Assembly: GCA_014529385.2 (NCBI GenBank)
Contig: CM043944.1
Location: forward strand, 46,111,768-46,175,767
Length of the DNA stretch: 64,000 bases
Direction of reading: 5' to 3'
Origin: Adiantum capillus-veneris
Taxonomy: Eukaryota > Streptophyta > Polypodiopsida > Polypodiales > Pteridaceae
This document shows positions 43,961-54,018 of this stretch, piece after piece. The notes beneath the pieces were generated by a model. That model had not been told where the DNA came from, made no database searches, and saw nothing but the letters and a program-made list of their open reading frames with translations. The translations under genes and the position numbers were made by a program. The stretch's first letter is position 1, and each line of letters starts with the position of its first letter.

Positions 43961-46900
43961 GTCCACCTGCAAAAACTGTGAACACATAGCCACTAGTAGA
44001 CTTCCTCGAGTCCACTGACCCTGCATAGTCTGAATCTGTATATCCGCAAACAGACATATCCTTCTCACCATAACATAGGGACAACTCTGAAGTCCCTCTC
44101 AAGTATCTGAGAATACCTCTCACTGCATCCCAATGACGCTTGCTCGGGTTAGACATGTACCTGCTAACCACACCAACTGCATGAGCAAGATCTGGACGCG
44201 TAGCCACCATGGCATACATCAAGGAACCAACAGCTGACGCATAGGGAATCTGAGACATCTCTGCAGTCTCCAAATCTGTCTGAGGGCAGTCATCATGGCT
44301 GAGTTTTACATATGGAGGCAACGGGGTACTAATGGCCTTCCCCCCTTCCATATGAAAACGCTCAAGCACCCTGTCAATGTACTCTTTCTGACTAAGAAAG
44401 AGCACCCTGCGAGAACGATCACGAGTGATCCACATACCCAAAATATGACTGGCATCCCCAAGATCCTTCATGGCAAAGGTCTCATGTAGCCTATGTTTCA
44501 AGGCATCCACATCAGAAATACACTTCCCTGCGATCAACATGTCATCCACATACAAAACCAAAACAATAAGACTACCATCTGCAGCCTTGCGAGTATAGAG
44601 GCATGGGTCCTCATAACTGCGTACATAGCCCAATGAACTCATGAATGCATCAAAATTATAATACCATTCACGAGGTGATTGCTTCAGCCCATACAAGGTC
44701 TTAAGAAGCCGGCATACCATCTTCTTTGAACCATGAATAACAAACCCACTTGGTTGCTCCATGTACAAATCCTCGTGCAAGTCCGGATGTAAGAAAGCTG
44801 TCTTTACATCCATTTGCTTCAACTCCATGTCTTCTGTAGCTACCAAAGCAAAAAACATACGCAAAGTAGACATCTTCACCACTGGGGAGAAGATCTCATC
44901 AAAATCAATGCCCTTCTGTTGCTTGAATCCTTTAGCCACAAGCCTTGCTTTGTACCTAGGCTTTGCATCCATTGAACACAATTTTATCTTGTAAACCCAC
45001 TTGCATGGTAGTGCCTTCTTACCCTTTGGCAAAGGAGTAAGCTCCCACGTATCATTTTGGATCAACGAATCCATCTCTGACTGCATAGCCTGCTCCCACT
45101 TGAGCTTGTCAACACTAGACATGGCCTCATCATAACATGATGGCTCCCCGCAATCAGTCAACAATACATAATCCATAGAAGGCACAAAACGTTGAGGCTG
45201 TCTTGCACGCCGCTCTGAACGCCTCAAAAACTGTGCAGGAGGTGCATCTGGCTGTCCCACATCTACATGATCTCCCAAGAAGGGCTGATCTACATGATCT
45301 CCCAACAAGGGTTGATCTCCCACCTGAGGGTCAATGGGCTTCCCACGAGCAGCCATGGGACCATCATAACGATGACCATCCTCCTCAAATATCACACGTC
45401 GAACCTCAATCGTTCGCGGTGATGCTCTATACATAGAGTCCTCATGAAAAACAACATCATGGATGCACACAATCTTCATGTCAATAGGATCCCACAATCG
45501 ATAACCCATCTCACCAGAGCTACCATAACCCAAGAAGATACATCTCTTGCTCTTTGGATCCAATTTGTTGCGTTTTGCCTTAGGTACATGTACATAAGCT
45601 TCACAACCAAAAACACGAAGGTGACCATACGAAGGTGGCAAACCTGTCCATACCTCTTCAGGCACTTTGAAGCCCAAAGGAACACTAGGTGAACGATTTA
45701 TCAAATGCACAGAAGTGGCAACTGCTTCAGCCCAAAATCCATCTGACAAACCAGTCATAGAAAGCATACTACAGACTTTCTCCTGTATAGTCCTGTTCAT
45801 GCGCTGTGCCACACCATTTTGAGGAGGTGTATAGGGAGCACTAAGCTCACGCCATATACCCTTCTCAACACATAATGTAGTGAAAGCATGAGACATAAAT
45901 TCACCCCCATTGTCCGTACGTAAGAGCTTCAACTTACAACCAGATTGGTTCTCAACAAGAGCCAACCATTGCTTAAATATATCAAACACCATATCCTTCT
46001 TACGAATGGGGTATGCCCATACCTTCCTGCTAGCATCATCAATGAACGTAACAAAGTACATAGCACCTCCAAGAGAAGCATTGGGCATCGGCCCACATAC
46101 ATCACTATGCACCAAAGCTAGCTTTTCCAAAGATCTATGTGGAACACTCTTCTTATGAGAAGACCGAGCATGTCGACCATAAAGGCAATGCTCACAAAAC
46201 TCAAAACCACCAAAATCTGAAACGGGAATGTAATCCGCACGTGCCAACAACTTCAAACCTTTCAGTGACATATGCCCCAAACGCTGATGCCATAAAGAAG
46301 CAGGAGGTTGCTCAGTGATCCCCACAATGTGATCAGCCACACTAGCTACAGAAAGGGAATACAATGTATTCCTCTTAGCACCTTTAACCAAAACAAGGCT
46401 GCCCTTAGTGAGCTTCCAACCTCCGTCACCAAAAGATACATTGAAACCAAGTGAATCCAACTGACCCACACTAATCAAGCTTTTTGCAAGAGCCAGCACA
46501 TGACGCACACCCTGCAAGACAAATGTAGTAGAGTTTGGCATAGCCAAATGAATATCCCCAATGCCATGAATCTGCATAGAACGCCCATCGGCAATCCTGA
46601 CAGTACCTGTGCTCGAAGCATCATAGTCATGAAACCACGACCTATGAGGCGTAACATGAAAAGAAGCACCACTGTCAATGACCCAATCCATAGGCATACT
46701 ACTCTCATGAGTGAGAAGAAAAGCATCATCAAAATAGGATGCAAGCAGCGCATCACCAAGCTCTTCACTAGTAGCACTAGTCGGAGCACATACATGGTCA
46801 TCTTGAGAGCTACACTCTCCCTGTGTTGCATTTAAATCGTCAATCTTGACATTGGACTTAGGCTTGTCCTTAGCATCATGGTCTTTCTTCTTACCATCTC

Positions 46901-47060
46901 CATTTCCCCTTTTCCACTTGTAGCAATCCTTTTTGAAATGGCCTTTTCTACCACAATGAAAACATTCCACATCCTTTTTACTTGTGCCTGCACGGGACTT
47001 GCTTCTAGATTTACCCCTGTTGGATTTATACTTGTCCATAGTCCTGCCTCTGACAACCAT
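43902..47060 (-). CDS. Element E pol: zinc knuckle, protease, integrase, RT
   Basis: An uninterrupted 1052-codon frame, continuous with gag except for the TGA at 47094. Order: zinc knuckle CFHCGRKGHFKKDC; protease WVIDSGASFHVTP; integrase zinc domain (H near LWHQRLGHM, C near FCEHCLYG); core with VHSDVCGPM, LRTDNGGEF and NGVAQRMNR; then RT with KWVYKIK, DVKTAFLHPDL, YGLKQSPREWY and YVDDMLIAGK; ending in the start of RNase H (YTDSDYAGS). In the integrase the catalytic Glu is Gln (CAG, 45804-45806 on the plus strand) where relatives have NGVAERMNR. The frame then leaves RNase H by a frameshift. The listed start is an internal Met; the true product would be gag-pol. Confidence 0.9.
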   Translation of the reverse strand: MVVRGRTMDKYKSNRGKSRSKSRAGTSKKDVECFHCGRKGHFKKDCYKWKRGNGDGKKKDHDAKDKPKSNVKIDDLNATQGECSSQDDHVCAPTSATSEELGDALLASYFDDAFLLTHESSMPMDWVIDSGASFHVTPHRSWFHDYDASSTGTVRIADGRSMQIHGIGDIHLAMPNSTTFVLQGVRHVLALAKSLISVGQLDSLGFNVSFGDGGWKLTKGSLVLVKGAKRNTLYSLSVASVADHIVGITEQPPASLWHQRLGHMSLKGLKLLARADYIPVSDFGGFEFCEHCLYGRHARSSHKKSVPHRSLEKLALVHSDVCGPMPNASLGGAMYFVTFIDDASRKVWAYPIRKKDMVFDIFKQWLALVENQSGCKLKLLRTDNGGEFMSHAFTTLCVEKGIWRELSAPYTPPQNGVAQRMNRTIQEKVCSMLSMTGLSDGFWAEAVATSVHLINRSPSVPLGFKVPEEVWTGLPPSYGHLRVFGCEAYVHVPKAKRNKLDPKSKRCIFLGYGSSGEMGYRLWDPIDMKIVCIHDVVFHEDSMYRASPRTIEVRRVIFEEDGHRYDGPMAARGKPIDPQVGDQPLLGDHVDQPFLGDHVDVGQPDAPPAQFLRRSERRARQPQRFVPSMDYVLLTDCGEPSCYDEAMSSVDKLKWEQAMQSEMDSLIQNDTWELTPLPKGKKALPCKWVYKIKLCSMDAKPRYKARLVAKGFKQQKGIDFDEIFSPVVKMSTLRMFFALVATEDMELKQMDVKTAFLHPDLHEDLYMEQPSGFVIHGSKKMVCRLLKTLYGLKQSPREWYYNFDAFMSSLGYVRSYEDPCLYTRKAADGSLIVLVLYVDDMLIAGKCISDVDALKHRLHETFAMKDLGDASHILGMWITRDRSRRVLFLSQKEYIDRVLERFHMEGGKAISTPLPPYVKLSHDDCPQTDLETAEMSQIPYASAVGSLMYAMVATRPDLAHAVGVVSRYMSNPSKRHWDAVRGILRYLRGTSELSLCYGEKDMSVCGYTDSDYAGSVDSRKSTSGYVFTVFAGGPGFVGITFTAMRCFKHYIG

Positions 47061-47093
47061 TGCACTAGAAGACTTACTACCTGCATTATTCTT

Positions 47094-47666
47094 TCAATTA
47101 ATCTCTTCCGTGAGAAGACTAGACTCCACATTAGTACTTGTCAACTCATCCGCAGGAACCGAGTTACTTATGGCTGTCCTAAATGTGTCCCATGACTCAA
47201 GCAACATGACAAGTAAAAACATAGCTTTTACATTGTCCTCAAACGTAATTTTCTGCATAGCAAGTTGGCTGGAAATTGTATTGAACTCATTCAAATGCGC
47301 ATTCATGGAAACACCTTCCTCCATTCGCAAATCAATAAGCTTTTTAATCCAATACACCATAGAAGCAGCCGAATGCTTATCATACATATCGCAAATCCAC
47401 TGCCATAGCTCATAAGCTCCACCCTGTGCATCTTTCACATTGTAATAAATAAACTTTGAAAGGGAAAGCCTAATGGTAGACCTGCACATCTCATCCAACT
47501 CCTCCCAATCATCCCTCTCCATGTTCTTTGGCTTAACTCCCTGCAACTTTAGAGGTCGAATCTGTTTCTTCTGCACCAAGACATCCCAAATCTGATCTTT
47601 CCAATATGAAAAGTTAGCACCATCCAACTTCTCGATATTGAAAATTTTGTCCTCTTTAGTGCCCAT
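47094..47666 (-). CDS. Element E gag N-terminal domain
   Basis: ATG at 47666 gives MGTKEDKIFNIEKLDGANF, the copia gag start, then YWKDQIWDVLVQKKQI and MNAHLNEFNTISSQL, aligned with elements A and D. It ends EEIN with TGA at 47096-47094; the next codons (KNNAGSKSSSAMVV) continue the same frame into pol, so one substitution separates gag from pol. The start Met here is what identifies the CTG in element A as a lost start. Confidence 0.88.
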   Translation of the reverse strand: MGTKEDKIFNIEKLDGANFSYWKDQIWDVLVQKKQIRPLKLQGVKPKNMERDDWEELDEMCRSTIRLSLSKFIYYNVKDAQGGAYELWQWICDMYDKHSAASMVYWIKKLIDLRMEEGVSMNAHLNEFNTISSQLAMQKITFEDNVKAMFLLVMLLESWDTFRTAISNSVPADELTSTNVESSLLTEEIN

Positions 47667-48700
47667 TACAACAAGAATGCAACAATCAGAAACCTATAAC
47701 CAACCAACAAACTGCCACAACAAAGTAGTGTTGCAAATCTGACAACACATGCTGCTCAATCAAAGAGCAAACGCATAGAGTATAAATCAGCCCATAATAT
47801 GGTCAAAAAACGTACGTAGAAATCCACAAACAAATGCATAAACCTGTGACACCTGTAACTCAACCGGCCTAGGCAAACCGTGCCACAAAATGCATCAACA
47901 ATGAGCTGTCATAGAGGCATAAACATATTCCATGTCTGAATAACCACAATAGAGACATAAGTTGACCAAGCTTACACAAATCCGTGAGCATAAATGGATC
48001 CAAGTGAGCATATAACCAATGCACAAGCTCAACGAAGTCTAATCTCTATTGTCAACCAAGTACCTGTCCGTACTCAAACCGCAACACTGCAAGCAAGAGC
48101 AAACCCACTCTATGTATAAGTGAACCAAATCTCCCCAATATCATGCATAAAGAGTGTCTGTCAAACTGCCATATCCACATCCATCAACATACATAGATGA
48201 TGTAAACCTGTAGCTCAAGAACACGCATAAACAGACTGCCCAGAAAAGTAGAAGCTCCCACTCAAACCACAACCATATACATGGTTGTCCCACAGTCAAA
48301 ATACATGTTTTGTAACCACGGAAGAAACCCGTATCCAAAGCTCCCTGTACCTGCACCTATACATGTACTTGTACCTGTACCTGTACCTGTAGTCGAAGAA
48401 GACAATGCCGCCAAACTCCCACTCTATTTGTGTGTATGAGGCCACTCCAAGAAGAGGCTACACACTCTCGACTGAGCTGTGGGCTCACGTAAGTGGAAGA
48501 CACTGCAGCAATGGCACCTGTAATGGCTATGAAAGCTCTGCAGCAGAAAAACAGTAAATCATGAGAAGAAAAATATGTATCTTGTCTAGGTGAAAAAGCA
48601 TTCACTTGCATACTTAGGGGTTCTAGAATCGTGTTTCAAGTAACATGGATGCACCATCTCTCTCATCATCATCATATGGCATGCTATTGTATAGGTTCTT
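47667..48700 (-). other. Leader of element E
   Basis: About 1 kb upstream of gag on the minus strand, without coding frames of note. A short GTACAG-type array (48364-48392 on the plus strand reads TGTACCTGTACCTG) lies inside. The primer-binding site expected near 48.65-48.7 kb was not found. Confidence 0.6.
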
Positions 48701-49515
48701 ATATACTTCATTAGATAACTTGAATTAATTAAGGACTCCTGCAATAGGCTCCATCAAGAAACGTATGGCCCTTACAAGATGTGAGTAGATCATGACTGGA
48801 GATGTTTGATCCAATAGGCTATATGTATCAACTTTTCCTCTTCCACTTGGACATAGTAGAAGCCTTCAATAACCTTCCCGCCTCTAAAAATCTTGTTATG
48901 CCACTTATCTTTCTATGCTCTCTCTGTCTGTTACAACACTTTCATGAATTTGACAAGGTAGAAGTCCTCTTTAGCCTCGGTTGCTTTCACTGTAAATTTA
49001 TCCCCAATGGACAACATTCCACATAACATTTGGGGGCATCCTTCATACAATGGCAAGATAAAAACTTGGCTCATTGGCATAGAATTTGAATATCCATCAT
49101 CCTCTTTGTTGTCCCTTCTTGTATTTAGAGACTCTGGTAGTGGTTTGATGGAAACATATTTCCATTCTTCTTTAGGCATTCTATTTTTGCATCTTCTCCA
49201 TATCCCACTCATACATGGATCACAAAAGCATGAAAGTGTTCAAAAGCGTATGGTGCACTGGTTGTCCTTTGAATACCCATCAACACAATGAAATGAGCAC
49301 AAGCCCATGATGCACTCATAGTCCCACTGGAGATCGCGTTGCACATCATCCACACCAATAAGCTAAAAGACTCTCTATGTATTAGACTTGTGAGACTGTT
49401 CTCTTAGCTAAAAAGTTGCATTCAAATAGTTGACCACATCAGTTGCACACTTCAAAGGCCAGCCATCTGGTTTCAATTCCTCATGTGTCAAGGTTCTCTT
49501 GATGATTACCCCTGC

Positions 49516-49897
49516 CCCATTATGATCTCTTTTTCCATGAATGGATGCTAAGAAGTTATGCATCACATGCAAGGATGTCATCTGATAGTACCTGGACACA
49601 AAATAGTAAGGTCTAATGAGCTTTGAATTGTGAAGCAGCTCCATCTGACCACACCCAATGGTGCTTCAAACAATGTCCATGTTGTTTCTGCCACTTGTCA
49701 TGAAGCATGAAACAATGTTGTACAAACAATGTATCATGCTGCCTATCATTTGATATGTAAAAGTGTAGCATCTTTTGAACACCGCCTTCTCCATTTCTTA
49801 CATAAGTGATGTGCACAAGTATTGGGACTTGAGTAGACCACCAATGCATTGACTGAATCTCATTCTAAATTTTAAAAGAATAATTCTCTCCAAATTC
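49516..49897 (-). other. Putative catalytic core of the transposase-like gene
   Basis: EFGENY at 49897-49880, SDGAASQFK at 49648-49622 and HGKRDHNG at 49539-49516. A stop (TAG, 49867-49865) follows the first motif and a frameshift near 49615 follows the second. Assignment as a DDE-like core is by motif analogy. Confidence 0.5.
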
Positions 49898-50555
49898 AAT
49901 AACCGATACAACGACATTGCTAGGAAACTTGAGCAAACAATCCTTTAATTGTCGGGCTTGCCAACGAAAGACAAAGTTGTGCTTGATAAAACTTGTGAGG
50001 TGGGCTGAAAATAGGCTAACAAAAGCTGCACTTTTCATTCGTTGCACAATCAAGTCATTTCTCTTCTTCTCACTCCCACCTACATCAGCCTCTGTCCAGT
50101 TCCAACATCCATGAAAACCTTCACAAACACCTCCTTGCTATCCTCTGCTATCTCACTGGGACAATATTTCAACTTTGTTACACCACATTGGGAGCATTCC
50201 CCCATCAAGCATTTCTTGGCCTAGTATTCACTATTTGGAGGGTTCAAGCACATGATGGATACCCACATACTAGTGATGTGCTGACATACTGCTTGGTTTG
50301 CAATACAATCTTCTGTATATCACTTCTACAACATATGGAGCAAGTGCAAAGGTGACCTTTCTTGTGATACCCAAACCTGTTTTGCCACATCTGATTAAAA
50401 GACTCTTTGAAATAGAGCATCTCCATATGGGATACACAGCAGCAAGTATACCTCTCTTTCAACTTTCGGACAAAGTATGGCTTTAATGCCTCAAAGCATC
50501 TAGGAGACACGACCACTGTAGGGTGAGCCTTCTTGAATAGTTGGTATAGCTCAAC

Positions 50556-52254
50556 CTATGGCACCAAAACAAAAAAGATTAGAAAATTTTACCTTCATGC
50601 AGATGATAAAATGCCAAAATTGGCTGTAGACAGTACCAAATATAGTACTGTAGAGTACAAAAATTTCATATTGGGTAACCAAAATGATTCCTTTCTACGT
50701 TCTTTGGTACAATGTAGAGCCAATACACATCAATACACAACAAAGTGGGTTCTTTTGAGGGCCTTTGGTACTATACAACCATTGCCCCATGAAAGAGAAT
50801 AGCATTTAAGAGCTGGATAGCACCAAAACCAGTCAAATTTGAGACTATTCTAAAAACATTTGGTGCTATACAAATTTGGGACTATTCATAAAACACCTGA
50901 CACTATAAAAAACTATTTTTATATTCGGTACTGTCTTTAGGATTTTTGTATTTTGTACAATGAATGGCCTGCAGGAGAGTACCAAATTGGGTAGTTTACA
51001 GGGGCTTGTACAATGTCGGACCATTACCATACAGCAAAAAGTCAGATTTGGTCTGGTCTTTTGCTTTTGACTCTAGTAGAACTCTATGCAGAAGAGTACT
51101 AATATGGATATTTTGCAAATGATTTGGTACTATATAGGGAGTAGGTTTGGTAGTGCACAAAAACTTTGGTACTACACAATTATGCTTTGGCAAAATAGAG
51201 CGAGGCTTTGATATTCTATAGATATAATATTTTCCATACTTGGTACTGTCTTTAGGCTTTTGGTACTATGTACAACCAATGGCATGCAGGAGAGTACCAA
51301 ATTGGGTAGTTTACAGAGGCTTGGGGACTATACAAAGACCTTTGGTATTGTGAAGGACCCTTGCCATAAAACAAAATGTCAAATTTGGTACTGTTCGTCT
51401 GCTTTTCACTCATAGTAGATCTTCATGAAGAAGAGTACCCAAATGGGTACTTTGCAAATTCTTTGGGGATAAATAAGTATGCTTTGGTAATAAATAGGGA
51501 GTAGATTTGGTACTGCACAAAGACTTTGGTAGTACACAATTAGGCTTTGAAAAAATAGAGTGAGGCTTTGGTACTCTATAAAAATATATTATTTCCATAT
51601 TTGGTACTGTCATTAGGCTTTTGGTACTATGTACAACCATTGGCATGTAGGAGAGTACCAAATTGGGTAGTTTACAGAGGCTTGGGTACTACACAAAGAC
51701 CTTTGATACTGTGGAGGACCATTGCAATATAACAAAAAGTCAAATTTGGTACTCTTTTGGTACTTTTGACTCATAGTAGAACTCTATGCAGAAGAGTATC
51801 ATATGGGTACTTTGCAAATGCTTTGATGATAAACAAGAATGTTTTGGTATTATACAAGGAGTAGGTTAGGTAATGTACAAGACTTTGGTACGACACAATT
51901 AGGCTTTGATACAATAGAGAGAGGCTTTGGTACTCTATAGATAGGCTTTGGTGTTTCTAGGGAAGGAAAAGGTATTATACAAAGGCTTTGGTACTCTATA
52001 GATAGGCTGTGGAATTAGTAGTAAATTATTGAACACCAAATTTGGTATTGCACAAGGGCTTTGGTTCTATGCAAGATAACTTTGAAACTACAGAGGAATG
52101 CACTAATACTGTATATAACCTTTGTAAAGTACTATACACACCCACTACCATATAGAACACTACCATATAGAACACTACCAAAATTGGTACCGTCTTCATC
52201 AAATCAGCCTTAAGGATTGTCAAACAAATTACAATTGCTAAGAGTTGTTGGTAC
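50556..52254 (-). other. 1.7-kb intron of the transposase-like gene
   Basis: Minus-strand donor at 52254-52253 (CAG/GTACC) and acceptor CATAG ending at 50556. Joining gives HLLNDSQ followed by VELYQLF in phase, which restores a continuous domain. The intron is filled with GGTACT/AGTACC words and a 315-361-bp tandem repeat. Confidence 0.7.
50968..51960. repeat. Minisatellite, units of 315-361 bp
   Basis: The anchor (G/T)(C/T)AGGAGAGTACCAAATT occurs at 50971, 51286 and 51647, each followed by the same series: TTGGGTAGTTTACAG, a Ser/Leu-frame-free AAAAAGTCA block, AACTCTATGCAGAAGAGTA and GGCTTTTGGTACTATGTACA. A third, shorter unit fades near 51960. It lies wholly inside the transposase intron. 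Confidence 0.85.
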
Positions 52255-53044
52255 CTGAGAGTCATTGAGTAGATGCACAAGATGTTTGACGACACTTTTC
52301 CTTCCAATTCTCTTTTTGCATATGTCCTTCTTGTTAGGTGAAACTCTTGTCTCTATGTCCAAAAGGCATGCACCAAATCTCTTGTTTCATTGGTGATAGT
52401 GGTTCCTTGAGGCAATTGTCTCTCACAAGCCCTAAATGGCAACACTTCATCATCATCTTTATTCTCCAGCCTCGAACTTGCATCAGCTATATTCCTTTGA
52501 TGGATACCCAGGACACTACCAATTTTAGATCGGTTTATTGAGGTCTTACATGTACTATTGTTCAAGATCATTGTCAAAGAGTTTCTCTTCACAAAAAGCT
52601 CATTTGCTGAGTGCAAGACCTTAATTTGAGTCAAAGTGTTGCACACACCCGATAGAATGGTGTCTTCGACATTGTTTTTTTTTTTTTGCTGCTCAAAAAA
52701 TGTCAAGTGATCCAAGAGTTGTTGGAATATTTCCTTTTGTTCATTCCTTGATAGACCTAGTGTTTGTTTGCGCCAACATTGTGCCACCACTGCACAAATG
52801 TTCTTCCTTGTCTTGGATTTTGGTAATCCAAGAGTAGAAGAAGGATGTATTTCTTTGCTTCTCTGCTCGTCTTTCTTTGCAGCCCAATAATTACAAAGAA
52901 AATCCTAATTAGTTGGAATGAAATTGCTAATGGAATGGCTTTTTGTCTGTTCATCCGTGCTCGGACCACCTTCCAACTCGTTGAAAGAGAGAAGTTGTGG
53001 ATCACTCGAGTAGTAATATCTTGTAGTATTGTTTATTGGCAAAG

Positions 53045-53045
<1 letters not shown>

Positions 53046-53086
<41 letters not shown>

Positions 53087-53121
53087 TCTGTGTGTGTGTG
53101 TGTAAGAGAGAGAGAGAGAGG
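53046..53121. repeat. Compound GA / GT / GA microsatellite
   Basis: GA array 53046-53077, TG array about 53089-53104, GA array to 53121, just upstream of the transposase-like gene. Confidence 0.95.
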
Positions 53122-53883
53122 GCATCAAAGCACCAAACCATAACCCCCTTGGTCCCGCCCTCAACCCTCACCTCTTCTCGGGAGTGGCCAGTTTCAAAAG
53201 ATAAAAACATCTTCACTTTTACAAATGATTTTTGGATTAGAGCGTGTGATAGCTCAAAACGAGGGTATCTCTCAGGGGGTTGTGGTGTGCTTTACAACAC
53301 AGCGTTTGGTTACCCGAAGCTCCGATGGTCCTCAAAAGGGTCGATTTTTACTTGGATGTGAGGCTAAAATAAGTAAGTCCAAAGGGTAACTAAGCCCTGG
53401 GCCTGGGCTGGGCTTGGGCTTGGGGAATGTTCTCATCCCAATCCTTCCTTTTAAATAAATAAAAATATTTTTTAAAATATTTTTTTTTTTGGAGGATAAG
53501 GTCGTTGCGGTCGCACCACGCGCGCGCACACACATACCTAACCTACCTACTTGCAACTAACAGAGCTATTGTTACACACTATTTAACATAGTACTACAGC
53601 AACTAATTAACTAAATAATCTACTTTATGCACCTTACAGATCTAACATTATAGATCTAATACCTTAAATCTAACACCTTATCAACAGAAAACAGTACATT
53701 GCAGCAAAAAAATCTAACACCTTATTAACAGAAAACAGTACACTTGAGCAAAAACAAAGTTCACAAATCCTTCTCAACAGCCACACACCTTCTTTCTCTA
53801 CATTTCCTACATCTCACATTGCACCACAAAGAAACAGAGAGTGCTATTTGAGCTTAGTGCAGGGCATCTCCTTGACAACGGCG
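53122..53883. other. Unassigned spacer
   Basis: No gene seen. It contains GGGCCTGGGCTGGGCTTGGG (53399 onward), a CG/CA alternating stretch near 53519 and a 30-bp near-repeat (TCTAACACCTTATNAACAGAA at about 53672 and 53711). The right part includes minus-strand leader sequence after the primer site at 53886. Confidence 0.5.
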
Positions 53884-54018
53884 CCAAAAATGTGCACATC
53901 TATTGCACGTGTCAAAGCAAGGGACTTGCCGTACACTGTGTGTGAGCCACAAATGGCTACAAGCACACAACCAGATTAATCTAGCAAGCTCAAGAGAGCA
54001 AGGGTGTGTCACTCACCG
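53870..54018 (-). repeat. Family R LTR end with tRNA-Asp-type primer site
   Basis: On the minus strand, 54018-53891 matches the last 128 bp of LTR family R (GTGAGTGACACACCC to TGTGCACA). After five T comes TGGCGCCGTTGTCAAGG (53886-53870), close to the TGGCGCCGTTGCCGGGG primer site complementary to tRNA-Asp in plant gypsy elements. This identifies R as a gypsy-type LTR. The fragment is broken at 54018, exactly where the opposite-strand gypsy gag region starts. Confidence 0.8.

Larger units (their letters stand above)
43347..48700 (-). mobile_element. Copia element E, minus strand, 5'-truncated
   Basis: On the minus strand: leader, gag (47666-47094), a long pol frame (47060-43902), RNase H remnants, a polypurine tract and a 187-bp 3' LTR (43533-43347). 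The 5' LTR and tRNA-iMet primer site are not found near 48.6-48.7 kb. The right limit is approximate, as transposase-like coding resumes by about 48770. It is related to element A in protein and LTR style but is a different family. It is the best-preserved coding element in the window. Confidence 0.9.
37560..53010. mobile_element. Candidate large DNA transposon with two convergent genes
   Basis: Inferred unit. A plus-strand exon series (37620-42815) ending in a HAD/FCP1-like domain faces a minus-strand transposase-like gene (53010 down to about 48770). The introns and spacers of both are rich in GGTACT/GGTAGT words, a composition not seen elsewhere in the window. Copia element E lies between them. 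Both genes are damaged by stops and 1-bp shifts. I could not find terminal inverted repeats or a target duplication, so the limits are those of the coding evidence. The alternative is two unrelated neighbours in a similar background. Confidence 0.45.
48770..53010 (-). pseudogene. Transposase-like gene, SDGxxxQFK / HGK family, one intron
   Basis: Exon 1 (about 53010-52255) holds NICAVVAQCWRKQTLGLSRN, INRSKIGSVLG and, after a 1-bp shift, TRVSPNKKDICKKRIGRKS. A 1.7-kb intron follows. Exon 2 (50555 downward) reads VELYQLFKKAHP, FEALKPYFVRK and YTCCCVSHMEML. Next come a Cys-rich block (CGVTKLKYCPSE, frame-shifted), EFGENYS, then WVWSDGAASQFK and SIHGKRDHNGAG. The end has CFCDPCMSGIWRRC and DFYLVKF. 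I know this order from uncharacterised transposase-like proteins of animals and plants. The acidic motifs may form an RNase H-like site, but two differ from the DF-ENY and HGKGxxDG forms I recall. Several stops and shifts. Confidence 0.65.

Noticed and set aside
49007-49291. Plus-strand frames over the transposase-like gene
   Set aside because: Antisense to recognisable transposase-like coding on the minus strand.
37100-53900. Terminal inverted repeats of the candidate large transposon
   Set aside because: Compared left (37.1-37.6 kb) and right (53.0-53.4 kb) flanks by eye and found no convincing complementarity; limits remain undefined.
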